Assembly: GCF_020360975.1 (NCBI RefSeq)
Contig: NW_025408680.1
Coordinates: 1,240,001-1,304,000, forward strand
Length of the DNA: 64,000 nucleotides
Reading direction: 5' to 3'
From: Hirsutella rhossiliensis
Lineage: Eukaryota > Ascomycota > Sordariomycetes > Hypocreales > Ophiocordycipitaceae
Shown here piece after piece: positions 25,240 to 35,899 of the stretch. The translations under genes were made by a program, and so were the position numbers. Position 1 is the first letter of the stretch. Each line of letters opens with the position of its first letter. Under the pieces are notes generated by a model. That model was not told the DNA's origin, did not search any database, and was given only the letters and a program-made list of their open reading frames with translations.

Positions 25240-26150
25240 ACCCTTTATTTTACCCTCTCCGTATCCCTATATATAGAATAGCTATTTTTAGCTGCCTTTA
25301 AAGCCGACGTTTAATTACCTAGTCTAGTTAAACCGCCCGCGCTAGTATATACGCACGCGAAATATCCGTACTCCTATAGTCGCAAAATTAAGGCGAACGT
25401 AATACTTAGTTCGCCTAGGTAATCGAGAGCCTCTTATAATAGTAGGGCTCCGTACGACTAAGAGCGGTACTGCCGCACCTTAGTAAGTTCGACGGCTCCT
25501 CCGTAGAGCTCGAGTCGTGGCTACTTTATATAGAAGCGAAGCTCCGCACCGATAGCGCTATAATAGGGGATATCCGCGCCTAATTCGACTATCTTTACGC
25601 GAGCCTATCCCTACGCCTATAAAGGTATCTCTTACCGTTTACGCGTACTAGTATAAACGGACTAGCCGACCTCCTCGCGAAGCTCCGTACTAATTACGGC
25701 GAACCTAATATAGCTAAGTCGGTAGGCTAGGAGCTTATAACGCTCCGTTAGAAGTAAAGTAAAGCTATTCCGGCCTACCTTATATAGTTCGAAGAGGTGC
25801 TTTATCGAGTAGACGTATATAGCTAGCCCGACGCGGTAAAGTATAATTACCTCGTTACGAGCTTAAATTCGGATTAGCGTACCCGTCTAAGCGAAAGGTC
25901 CGTACTACTAAATACGTATACCGATCTTATCCGCCTTCTTCGTGAGCTTAGTAGTAATAAGTTTCTTTTTTTATCTTCTTCCGTAATATAAGAAAAGGAT
26001 AACGCTAGTAATGCTATAGATATCTCTATCTCTACCTCGAGGACCGAGGATAGAAAGAGGTAGCGATAGGAGGGTCGCTATATAGGCTACGGTAGTAAAT
26101 CCTATTAGTTTTTAAAGTGCCCGCGCCGGGAGGCTGGTAAACACTCTAAG
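25240..26150 (+). pseudogene. Gag relic of the gag-only element
   Basis: Single frame with RIP stops only. The capsid start shows 'KFDGSSVELESWLLY' (about 25488-25529), typical of Ty3/Gypsy Gag. About 180 codons later a CCHC knuckle lies at 26079-26120: codons at 26079, 26088, 26103 and 26118 read Tyr, Tyr, Tyr and Cys, in exact C-x2-C-x4-H-x4-C spacing, the Tyr codons explained by TGY or CAY changed to TAY. The frame closes soon after. Product: capsid/nucleocapsid protein that packages RNA. It is not a close relative of the Gypsy-1 Gag. Confidence 0.85.
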
Positions 26151-26741
26151 TAATGAGGGCGCACGCTAGGACGGAAAGGAGGTTAGGTTCGACGACAGCG
26201 ACTCTAGCGACGAGTAATCTTAGTAACGCCTCTACGGGCTTCGTCGGCGTCCCCTCGCGTGCGGCAGCAGCTGCTATACGGACGGGACGTATACCCGCAG
26301 CGACCGAAAGGGCGGCTAAGATATAGGAAGGCCGCTAATGCAATATAACTATAGCGAAAGGGAGTGCCCGTATAGCCCCGTGCGGGAGGGAGCGGAGCCT
26401 TATATACCGGAGTACCGTCCCTTACGTTGCGGTACTAAGAGCTGCTGCCGTGCGCCGATATAAGGGGGGCGGGATGCTATAAGCTTACCGAAGCTAGCTA
26501 CGCGCTGTTCTACGTGCCTCCGCTCCTTAGCTAGAAGTGCTAAAGCCCGACTCCTAGGGCGCGGCCCCTACTAATAATATAGTCTATCCGAGAAGCTCGC
26601 TTAAGAGGGTGTTATATATTATTTGCTAACGTTTTTTCCGCGACTAGGCGTATATAGTCCGCGCGAGGGTTCCGTCCCCCTAGGCGCGGCATTAGGTATT
26701 ATTTAGAGGCGCGCCTCTTTAAAAGCTAGGTAGGGGTATAA
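26150..26741 (+). other. GC-rich 3' region of the gag-only element
   Basis: About 590 bp, clearly richer in G+C than the flanks, between the gag end and the 3' LTR. I see no polymerase or integrase motif on either strand and no convincing frame. It ends in AGGTAGGGGTATA (26728-26740), the likely polypurine tract. It may be untranslated packaging sequence or captured DNA. Confidence 0.55.
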
Positions 26742-26918
26742 TATAAGGGCTTTTGCCTTATATAGGCCTAGACTAGGGTCTAGGCTAAGTCTATATATAA
26801 GCGGCCTCCGCGCCTATATAGGCTAGGCCTATACTTCTCTTCCTTTTCCCCCTCGTAGATTATTAACCTTCTTTTAACGGACTATACCTAAGCCCACGCC
26901 TCTACTTACTCCGTAATA
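26742..26918 (+). repeat. Gag-only element 3' LTR (177 bp)
   Basis: Same length and start as the 5' LTR. The seven differences are transitions in the last third. Its final 60 bp resemble the end of the Gypsy-1 LTR (GCCTCT..CTACTCCGT..TA). Confidence 0.92.
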
Positions 26919-29900
26919 ATAAGTAATAATCGTAGAATTAGGTATTCGATAATATAAGCGGAAAGATCGGTTAAAGGAGTATAGGGTAGGATTTCGTCCG
27001 GAATTTATAATAAGTATATAAGGGGCTAAATAATATATTAAAAGAATAGCGTTATAAAGGATACTTATAAACTTACTTATTCTATCTACTACTCCTAGGG
27101 AAATCATTCGTCTTTTATAGACTATTACTTACTTACTAATAGACTAATTAGTTAGCTTTCTAGTATATTCTATAGTGCTTAAAAAGCTCTATTTATAGTA
27201 TGTCTTCTTAACTTAGTAGGTAGTTTAATTATAACGTAATAGTTAACGTAAGACTATAGGTTTTAGTATAAGTAGTAGATTTAACTAGAATATTCTATGC
27301 CCTACCTATTCTTATATCCTAGATATCTTCTAAACCGCTAGGCTAAAATAGGCAATAGGGTATCCGTTCTGCTCGTAATTAACTTATATATTTTATATAT
27401 ATTTTACTTTATTAGGATAGGCTTATCTTAACCCGCTTTTCCTAAAGGAAGGTATAGATATCTAGTAAAGGTCTTTATCTTTAAGGGTTATTCCCTTAAA
27501 CTATATTATAAAGCCTCTTTTTACTAGCTTATTTTATAGAGCCTCCTTATACTTATTTTTTCTTTATAATAGTAAAATAGGAATATAAGGGTATATTCTT
27601 ATATATAAATAAAGACCTACTTATAGCTAAGGACCTATTTTACTCTTACCTTTTCCTTAAGGACCTCTTTAAAAGACCCTATTTCTTTAAAAAAAGCTAG
27701 GTAGTCTTTCTAGGCCTAGAAAAACTAGTCTTTAAAAGGGTATCTTTCTAGCTGCTTTTAGTTTACTAGTAGGTCTAAGAGGTTTCTTTTATATACCTTC
27801 CTTACTAATAGTAGCTTAAAAGGCCGGCCTACTATAAATATTTTATAGGAACCGTCTTCTATTAATATTAAGTAGAAGTCGGAAAAACGATTAAAATAAA
27901 GGAGATATTAGTCTTCTTTTATATTAGGCCTTATACCTTCCTTTACTTCTTAAAGTAAGGATAAAAAGGCAGCTAGGTAATCCTTTAAGAGAGGTGCCTT
28001 TCTTAACCCCTTAGCGCTTAAGATAGGAAGACTAACTAAAAAAGCTAATTCTAGATCTTCTTCTTATTCTATAAGAGGAGGCGTAGGAAGGTAAGCGTAT
28101 TTTAGCTCTACCGCTTTCCTATAGTCTCCTTCTTTATTTAGATTATTTAATCTAGTAGCTTCCTCTTCTCCTTTAAAATTAGCGTTATCCTTAACTACTT
28201 TAATATCGGTTTCTTCTTTTATTTCCTTGTCTAGGACCTCTTCTTAAGACTATTAAGAAGGGGGGATTTAGATCTTTTAAATCAGCTAACGTTATAAGAT
28301 TTAGAGGGGCTATTAATCCCTCTTTCTATTAAAGAAGCTAGACTCGTCGAAAATTATATCCCTATTTAAAATAACCTTCTATAAAAGAGGAATCTAGATC
28401 TAGAAGATATTTATAGAATTATAACTAACGAGGTAACTAATAAAGGCTTTATAATTAAGCTTTCTTTTCTTTTTTAATTTTAGCTATATATCGGTAGTTA
28501 TTACGTATACCTTATAGCTATAGGTATAAAGGTAGGCTAGGGAGGCCCTCTTCTTTATAAAGAGCTCGAGGGGGGATTTTTAGTTTATTCCTTAGGTCTT
28601 AATAAGGGTCTCTAGGTCCCTATAGTCCCTTAGGCCCCTAGGGTCCCTTAGGGTCTAGTTCTAAAAGTAATAGGCGGTCTTAATAACTTCCCTTTAAAGG
28701 TTATATAAAAGCCTTATAGTAAGTCTTATTATATAGGCCCTTTTTATTATAGCACCCCTTAATCTTTCTGCCCCTCCGTTCTAGGCCTAGGTATTTAGTA
28801 CTAACTAAAGGGGTAAAATACCCCGTTTTTAAAGCTATTTTAAGATATCCTTTATAAATAGCCCTCTATTAAACTATATATTCTTTACCTTATAGCTAAA
28901 GTAGGATTCTATCTAGTTAACGAAGTCTTAGAAGGTAAACTAATTATACTTACTTAGGTAGGTCTATAAGAAATAAGGGAAAACTATTCTTAAAAAAGCG
29001 TCTATAAAAAACATTACCTTAATAAAGCTTTCTTAATCCCTAGAGACGTTAGTTTAGTTAACCTAAATTTCCTTATATAGCTAGTCTAGCTATATAGGGG
29101 TCCGTCTAGAAATTCGTTTCCTTATCTTTCCTTAGCTATAGTATTTATATTTAATAGTCTTTAGGCCCCTTATTTATACTCCCTATTATTAGCCTAGCTT
29201 ATATAAAGCTAGGGGGCCTAGGTAACTAAGTTATATATACTAAAGAATGCTATCTCCTTATACTACTAAAAGAGGGTCCTTTATAGTAGACCTATTCCTC
29301 TTAGTAGAGAAAGCTAACTTCTTAAGTAGTTCCTTCCTATAAATAGGTTAGAATTTAAGAAGAAATTAACCGAATTTTTCCTTAATAAGCCTAATAGTCT
29401 AATTCTTCTAGACTAGCTTTATAGGCTAAGACGTTATATTCTAGAAGATTCCTTCCTTTTAAAGAAGGTAGAAGGAAATTAAGCTCGTTAAAAATCGAGG
29501 GTAAAAAGCTACCCTTTTTTATCGAAGAATTCGTATAGACCTATTAAGTAATTTTATCGTAAAATTCACCCTTCTATATCCCTTTATCTATCTAGTTAAT
29601 TCCCTAGTAATAAGATATTCCCTTTATACCTTCTTAAAGGACTAGAATTATAAGAGTATAATATAGATATTAAGGGAAGTACTAGAGTTAAGGATAGCTA
29701 ATTTCTATAGGGGATAGTCGGAGGGTCCTTATAAGTAGTCTTACTAATCTATAGGGAAGACGAATGCCGGATTTACTATACTAACGATTTCTCCTTAAAT
29801 TTACGGCTTAAATAAGAGCAGCGGCGTTATTAATTACTATTTCTTAGTAACCTAAATCTCGTCTATCTTTTTCTATAATAAGGGGTCCTCCTTAAGAGAC

Positions 29901-31217
29901 TATTATACTATTTCTTATAGTCTCTTTAAAGGGTTAATTCCTTTAAGTCGGTTTTCCTTAAAGACCTATTAGTAGTCTTCTAGCTAATAGGGCTTTTTAT
30001 ATACTTAGTAAGTAGGTCGATTCCGCCTTATACGTTATTTCTTTAAGGAATCCTTGTCCCGGTCTAAAAGGTCTACTTAAAAACCCCCCCTTTTTACTCC
30101 TTATTACTAATATTAACGAGGTTCGATTTCGACTAGTTCCTTGATTTTTTAACTAATAGACTAAAAGGTCTATTAAGGGACTAGTCGGGCCGGTTTAACT
30201 AACGGGACCGGGCCTAGAGTAGTAGGCGGAGCTAGGGCCGGGACTAGGGCAGCTATTAAAGACGGGGTTAAGGCTCTTAAGGGAGGAGGAGCTAAAGGAG
30301 TAATAGCCGTAATAGTAGTAGCGGGGGCCGTAGTAATAGGGGCTATAGCAGCTATAGGTCGAGCTATTTAGGTCGAGTACTAGCTATAAAGGAATAAGAC
30401 TACTTATTATTATACTTTAGTAGCCTCTTTATTTAGTTCCTAGCTAGCCTCTTAAAAGATAGTTAAGTAACTATTACTAATAGGTTTTATTAGTATAGAT
30501 ATATCTTATAGCTACTAGCTAGAAAGAGCTTTTATAAGGAAGTATTAGTTAGCTTCCTTAAAGATTTCTTCTTACTTAGCTAGCTATAAAGAAGCTAGTA
30601 AGTTCCTAGTAAAAAAGGCTCCTAGGTATACTATATAGGTTTTCCTGATACGGTTAGTTATATAGCCCCTTAAGGGAGCTATCGAGGTCTTAAGCTTTAA
30701 AAGCTACTCCCTTAAAGTCTCTTCCTCTTAAAGAGAGATTAGCTTTATAGTACTAATAGATTCCGTTATTACTATATAAGTAGTAGTTAATAGCTTTATC
30801 TTATAAAGGTATTCCTTTCGATAACTCTTATAGTCGCCTAAGGTAGTAGAAAAAGCTCTTTACTTTATAGAGGTTAGCTAAGAAAAGAAGGTAGCTCCCT
30901 TTATAAAGTCCGTTACCCTAGGATAAAGAGGGAGCTTAAGAGGGTCCTACTTATTAAAGAAGACTAAATTATAGATAGTCCTATCTATATAAGCCTATAG
31001 CTCCTTTACTTACTTATCTTAATCTTAGGGCCCTATTAGAATTATCTTATAAACTATAAGGGCGGTAGAGTCGTTTTTCGATATTATTATATAAGAAGGG
31101 TAGAAAAGTTAGTTAAAAATCGCCTTTTTTAATAAGAGGGGTAAAAGGAAGCTATAAGGGATATAAGAAAGGTGCCTTTTATAATAGCCGGAAGGTATAA
31201 GAATACTATTCCTCCTA

Positions 31218-31227
31218 GGCTTATAAC
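31218..31227 (-). promoter_or_regulatory. Copia-1B primer binding site
   Basis: On the minus strand, GTTATAAGCC directly follows the 5' LTR. It matches the half initiator tRNA-Met type site (GTTATGAGCC) after one RIP change. Copy C has the same site at 39087-39096. Confidence 0.75.
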
Positions 31228-31688
31228 TCTCGTAAAGAGAGATAAAAGAAGTATATAAAAATATATAAAGGTAAAATTAAAAGCAAGGGGTTAGAAAGGT
31301 AATAAAGAGAGATTTAATTCTTATAAGAGTAGTAATAAAGGTAAGGGAGTAGTTATTATATTGCCTTAATTATCCTTCTTTCCTCTATCTAAAGCCCCTT
31401 TTTATACCTATCTAGCACTTTAATTAATAAAGAAGATCCTACTTAAAGAAGCTACTATCCTTTTAACTACTAAGCTTTTTACTAGTTTTTCTACCCCTTT
31501 TTAGCCGATTGCCGGTATATCCGTTTTATCTCCCGCTACTTATACTTCCCTTTATACTCCTACCCTCCTTTTTATATTTCTTTTTAGCTCCTTCTTCCTT
31601 CTTTTAAACTAAGTGTTTTTAGCTTCCTTAGTCCTTTATACTAAGAGATATCTCTAAGAACTATAAAACTAAGCTATGCTTCGCGATA
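31228..31688 (-). repeat. Copia-1B 5' LTR (461 bp)
   Basis: Reverse complement of the Copia-1 LTR, 2 bp shorter than the others. Its outer end abuts CTTAA at 31689-31693, the repeat of 16829-16833. Confidence 0.9.
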
Positions 31689-31898
31689 CTTAAAGGATTA
31701 TTATAAAGCTTTATATTAAGGACCTATAAAGACCTTATATATAAAGCTAGTTTAGTACTTATATAAGTTACCTAAGGGTCCCTTTAACTATAGTATAAAT
31801 AGGGCCCTATAGCTACTTCTTTTTAGCTAGATTATATATCTTTATCCCTTTTTATATTACCCTTACCTTATAAGTACTAGAATAATAGTCTATTAATA
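31689..31898 (+). repeat. Copia-3 3' LTR, right fragment
   Basis: Continues the 5' LTR sequence from the break, after the duplicated CTTAA, and ends TCTATTAATA like 11583. Confidence 0.9.
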
Positions 31899-32370
31899 AT
31901 TACCTAGTACTTACTTTAGCTACTTTATAGTTAATAAGGTTAGCTATAGCGTATACTAACTTTAACTAGTATACTAAGGTCTATCTAAGCAATTATTAGC
32001 TAGTACAATATTAAGAGAATAAGATTTATATCTTATTTAATATCAATAGTATAAGTAGATCTCTTTATTATATAATTATATATCTTAATATTAACTATAA
32101 ATCTAGGTTTATATTATATACTAGCTAAAGTAAACCTTTAAGATATTTTAAAGGTAAGCGTTAAAGGTAAGAGGATATATTATATTAAAAAGATCCTACT
32201 TATTAAGCGTTAAATAGGCTCTTTAAAGATTAATTATTATATTACTAGCCCTTATTCTTTACTCTTTATTTCGTTATAATTATATACCTCTTACTTACCC
32301 TATAATTATTATTATTACTTTACTTACCTTCTTACTTTTTCTACTTCTTCCTAGCTATAGGATAGTACTT
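31899..32370. other. Unidentified AT-rich flank right of Copia-3
   Basis: I see no coding frame or known element. The segment 32319-32409 (start of the foldback left arm) recurs at about 35601-35686 in the same orientation. Confidence 0.4.
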
Positions 32371-32868
32371 AAATAGCCGATTTCTTTACCTACCTTTATA
32401 TATACTTTAGTTCTTAGCGCTACCGCTTACTTACGTCCTTTTCTCTTACTTTTATCTTATTTATCTCTTAAATCTTTAGTCCTTATTCCTTAAGGCTCTT
32501 TATATAATTTATAAAGGGTTACCTTACTTATACGTATAAGCCTATAGTAAGTAGTAACTAATATAGTAAGCGGTAGCTTATTATAGTAGCTAGTAACTAA
32601 TATAATAAGCGGTAATTAATAAAGTAAGCGGTAACTAATATAGTAAGCGGTAACTAATATAGTAAGCGGTAACTAATATAGTAGGTAGTAACTTATTAAA
32701 GTAAGCGGTAACTATAGTAAGAGGCTTATAAGTAAGTTAACTACTTATAGTTATATAAAGAGCCTTAAGGAATAAAGATAAAGGTTAAAATAAAAGACTA
32801 AAAGGTAGGTAGTAGCGTTAGAAACTAAAGTATAAAAGAGTATAAGTAAAGAAAGGGGCTATTATTAA
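32371..32868. repeat. Foldback: inverted arms around a minisatellite loop
   Basis: The left arm (about 32371-32545) and right arm (about 32716-32868) are imperfect reverse complements. The best part is a perfect 25-bp match, 32483-32507 against 32751-32775. A second shared block contains 'AACTAAAGTATA' (right arm, 32823-32834) and its complement near 32402-32413. The loop is made of 19- to 20-bp repeats. No transposase is seen. It could be a foldback transposon or a MITE with an expanded core. Confidence 0.8.
32546..32715. repeat. 19-20 bp minisatellite, nine units
   Basis: Units close to AGTAAGCGGTAACTAATAT start at 32546, 32565, 32585, 32604, 32623, 32642, 32661, 32680 and 32700. Three adjacent units (32623-32679) are identical, so the expansion is more recent than, or was homogenised after, most RIP damage. 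Spacers are not unique, so it is not a CRISPR array. Confidence 0.9.
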
Positions 32869-33539
32869 AAGAGATAGCTAGTCTCCTTTAAAGCTAGTTT
32901 ACTTTAATAGCTATTAAAAAAGTAAGAATATAGCTAAAGTAGTATTAAGCTATAAGTAATAAAAGAGGAAGGGAATGCTTTAAGGAACGTTAGTGCCTTA
33001 AAGAATATTAGTAATAAAAAGGTTCTTTTAGTTCCTTCTTAAAGAAAAAAGAATAAAAAACGCCGCTATTAATTTTCCCTTACTAAATACCGCCCTTTAA
33101 TTTATCGGCTACTAACCTTTAATTTATCGGTTACTAAGGCCTCTTCTTTAATTCGTTGCTTACTACTATTTAATTTATTAACTTACTCTCCTCTTATTAG
33201 TCTAAAAATATATTATACTTATCCTTATTACCCCCTTTACCTATCTTCTTAGCCCTTAACTTATACTCCTTTTATATTAGTAGCTACTACTAGCTTAAAC
33301 TTAGCCGGCCTATCTCTTATCCTCTTAACTATATTATATTTATATATAAAAATATAGATCTCTACCTTTTTATAGTCTATTTATATTAAGTATATACCTA
33401 TTAATATCTATTAATTACTTTTTAGATTTTTAATCTTATTTCTATTTACTTATATTACGCCTTCCTATAACTTTAATAATATCTTTAGCCCTAAATTATA
33501 TACTAAGATAGTCGTTTTAAGGGTAGGATCTCCTTTATT
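32869..33539. other. AT-rich stretch without recognised content
   Basis: Continues right of the foldback. It contains short polypurine and polypyrimidine runs. I find no domain or repeat partner. Confidence 0.4.
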
Positions 33540-35180
33540 ATAAGCGAAACGCCTACGCTACCTATATTACCTATAGAGCTAGTTAGCCGCCTCCTATATT
33601 ATCTACCTACTAAGCTCCTTTAGCTAGGCCTATACTACTATTATCTCCTTAAGTACCTAGTTCTTTACTAGATCCCGCTCTTATACCTTTAATATAAGTA
33701 TAATACTATTAAGCGTTAAGTATTATAATAGCTATATATATAGGCTATATAGGTCGTACTACTATAATATCGCCCGCGACTATTATTATCCTCGCCCCTT
33801 ATACCTCTAGCGCTCTATATAACCCCTATAGCTAGTAGAGCTACTTATTAGCTATATATAGTATCTATGCCTTAAGAATACTAACTTAGTCGATTACTAG
33901 TACCTCCTTCTTTTACTAGTCCCTCCGCGACCGGCCGTTAATAAGGCCCTTACCCTAGCTAGTAGCTATACGCTATTTATATCCCTCGTTACCCCTCCCG
34001 CCTAGCCGCCCTAGCTAACTATAAAGCTATAGGCCGAGTATAGCGTAATACCGTTAATCTATACGATCGCTATCCTTAACGTAGCTTAATAGGTCCCTTT
34101 AAGCGAGTAGCTTAATAAGCGCCTCGATAACGCGCGACTTACTAGTAGCGCTATCGCCGCTAATAAATAGGTAGAGCTAGCCGCCGCCGCCGCTTACGTC
34201 GTCGCCTTACTAGATTCGGTCGAGCTACTAGTATACTATTAAGAGGGCGATAGCTTACTTCTTATTAAGCGTTAGCTACCCCGCTAGCTCCTTATTAGCG
34301 GTAATAAATAAGCTTAATAGGCCGAGCTATATATATATTCCCGCTACTATACTTATATCTACGTCGCCGTTAGCTACTATTATATTAATATTATCCTTAC
34401 TAAAGCTAACGGCTAGCTTAGCTTCCCTTTTTAACTTTATTATAGTAAGTATTTTTAAACTTTCCCCCCTTTCCTCTTCTTTCTTAGTAAGCTTACCGCT
34501 ATACCTCTAAACTACGTTTAGTAGCGATAGAGGGCCTATAGTTATACCTTAGTAAAAAGCGTCTTTATTATAAAAGGCGATTCCGCTTTAAGCCTATTTA
34601 ACCTAGCCTAGCTTAGCCGCGCTTATTAGTTATTACTTTATATAGATAATATAGTTTTCTACTATAAAATCTTATATACTATTCCTTAATTTTCTAAGCT
34701 ATAAGGACGAGGGTAGAGGCGATACTACTACTATTAACCTCTTTATTTAAATAAGTAGATAGGTAGTTTTATATACCTATCGTTAACCTTAGCTTAGGTT
34801 TTACTCCCTTAAGTTAGTAGTTCTATAAAAGCCCTTATAGTATATAAGGCTAGTTATAAGCTTACTTTTATAGTATTACTTACTTCCCCTTACTAGCTCC
34901 CTAGCTTACCTTTAGCTTATACCCTTTCTTATATACCTTATATTCCTCCTTTAATATTACCTACTATAATACGCTACCGCTAAGTATTAGCTATACCTCC
35001 TTACCCTTACTATCTCTCTATAAACCTCTTAAACCTTCCCCTTTATACTCTACTAATCCTACCCTTACTTTTACTTTACGCTTATACTTCCGTCTACTTA
35101 CCTTACCTTTATTATTATATCCTATATTTCCTACCTTACCTTTATTTTATATCCTTCTTAGATATAAAATAATAATAGAA
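33540..35180 (+). pseudogene. Unidentified reading-frame relic Y (about 540 codons)
   Basis: One plus-strand frame, opening with 'KRNAYATYITYRAS' at about 33544, stays readable to about 35180. Stops are TAA/TAG, at a lower density than in the other frames, which suggests a RIP-mutated gene. The part at 33900-34440 is unusually GC-rich for the region (runs of CCG, GCG) and Pro/Ser/Ala-rich. The later part is Leu/Ile/Tyr-rich with a 'KDEGRGDTTTINLFI' stretch near 34700. I recognise no family. It could belong to the element bounded by the repeated arm at 32319 and 35601. Confidence 0.45.
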
Positions 35181-35600
35181 TTATAAATATAAACGGCCTC
35201 TTATATATAAGTATAATATTAAGCTCTATAAAATATCTTTTATAAGTCCGTTATAGCTCTTATAGCGCGCCCTTACTACCTTTTAATATACTACCTTATA
35301 CTTTTATAAGATTAGCCTTATTAATAGTACTATAGGAACTATACGCTAGCTTTATAGTTTAGCCTTATCTAGCCTACTTATATTATAAGCGTCTTTAAGA
35401 TACTATATTTATACTTAAGCTTTATAGCCTTAAATTTATATTAAAACTTTATAAAAACGTTATTAATAGCTATACTATAGTTATTTTCCTAAATACTTAA
35501 TTAGTAGTTAGGGTAGATACTTATAATCTTATTTCCTATTTATACCTTAGTACCTTTCTTATACTCCCTTTTACTCTCTTACTTTATAACCGTTATCGTT
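35181..35600. other. AT-rich stretch without recognised content
   Basis: No motif, repeat partner or frame that I can support. Confidence 0.4.
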
Positions 35601-35686
35601 GCTTTACTTACCTTCTTACTTTTTCTTCCTTACTATAAGATAGTACCTAAGTAGCCGATTTCTTTACCTACCTTTTTATATACTTT
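35601..35686 (+). repeat. Second copy of the foldback outer arm
   Basis: About 85 bp matching 32319-32409 in direct orientation (shared blocks CTTTACTTACCTTCTTAC and CCGATTTCTTTACCTACC). It ends where the match to 32410 stops. Together the two copies bracket 3.2 kb holding the minisatellite and relic Y. Confidence 0.75.
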
Positions 35687-35755
35687 AATAGGTAAGATCG
35701 CACGCTTATAAATATTATCCTATTAAAGGTATAAGACCCTTAGTACTCCCTATCT
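35684..35755 (+). repeat. About 73-bp direct repeat, left copy
   Basis: Near-identical to 61584-61655 with differences mostly of the C/T and G/A type. Both copies end at CTCCCTATCTA. It sits just before the Gypsy-2 coding region. It may be the inner end of a decayed Gypsy-2 LTR, with the partner at 61584 as its counterpart, but homology stops abruptly on both sides. Confidence 0.65.
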
Positions 35756-35899
35756 AACTTACTTCTAAGTATACTTAAAGGCTTTATAAAGATATTAATT
35801 ATCTAATAAAGTATCTTCCTTAATTATAGTTAATTCGAATTTTTATTTTTCCCCTTTTAAAGTAAAGGCCGCTAGTTACGCGACTTTAGTAAAGATAAA

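Larger units (their letters stand above)
25054..26918 (+). mobile_element. Gag-only LTR retrotransposon (1865 bp), TSD ATAAG
   Basis: Two 177-bp LTRs (25054-25230 and 26742-26918) flank 1511 bp, with perfect target duplications ATAAG at 25049-25053 and 26919-26923. The interior codes for a Gag with a nucleocapsid knuckle, but I find no protease, reverse transcriptase, RNase H or integrase. This fits a non-autonomous element of the type called TR-GAG in plants. The last part of its LTR closely resembles that of Gypsy-1 (39769-46740), so Gypsy-1 or a relative may have mobilised it. Confidence 0.88.
25038..27603 (-). mobile_element. Solo LTR of Copia-2, split by the gag-only element
   Basis: Inverted copy of the Copia-2 LTR (5360-6055) with no interior. 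Removing the nested element and its 5-bp duplication leaves exactly 696 bp. Flanks are TATAG at 25033-25037 and TATAA at 27604-27608, a 5-bp target duplication with one G/A difference. It interrupts the Copia-1B reverse transcriptase region. A solo LTR implies LTR-LTR recombination after insertion. Confidence 0.9.
17600..31217 (-). pseudogene. Copia-1B gag-pol relic in three pieces
   Basis: Read leftward: gag 31217 to about 30150 (including the Pro/Ala/Thr-rich linker near 30180-30370), protease about 29800, integrase about 29100-28400, then reverse transcriptase 27700-27609, 25032-24785 and 18790-18300, RNase H 18280-17640. The reverse transcriptase motif that is Y-I-D-D in copies A and C reads Y-V-K-D here (18618-18629). 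The pieces join cleanly when the LINE and the solo LTR are removed. Confidence 0.87.
16834..31688 (-). mobile_element. Copia-1B, inverted copy in the Copia-3 LTR, itself multiply interrupted
   Basis: Complete Copia-1 on the minus strand with 5-bp target duplication CTTAA on both sides. 3' LTR 16834-17296, 5' LTR 31228-31688. Two insertions break it: a LINE at about 18791-24784 inside the reverse transcriptase region, and a solo Copia-2 LTR at 25038-27603, also in the reverse transcriptase part. Subtracting these leaves about 6.3 kb, the same as copy C. It lies inverted relative to copies A and C. Confidence 0.92.
11316..31898 (+). mobile_element. Copia-3, Ty1/copia retrotransposon split by Copia-1B
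   Basis: Complete element: 5' LTR 11316-11583, interior 11584-16771, and a 3' LTR cut at 16833 by Copia-1B and resuming at 31689. Without Copia-1B it is about 5.7 kb. Gene order protease, integrase, reverse transcriptase, RNase H is copia. The outer flanks (GAAAG left, ATTAC right) do not form a target-site duplication, so either an end was rearranged or the flanks have mutated. Heavy RIP throughout. Confidence 0.87.

Noticed and set aside
26874..27107. 77-codon minus-strand frame
   Set aside because: It spans the 3' LTR of the gag-only element and the solo Copia-2 LTR, so it is a junction of two repeats and not a gene.
1..31688. Copia-1A and Copia-1B as one large inverted duplication of host DNA
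   Set aside because: Each copy has its own LTR and target duplication, so they are independent insertions of one family.
32546..32715. CRISPR-like array
   Set aside because: Units abut with no unique spacers, and the context is fungal. It is a minisatellite.
35684..35755. tRNA gene of about 73 bp
   Set aside because: The length fits, but there is no acceptor-stem pairing, no A or B box and no anticodon loop.
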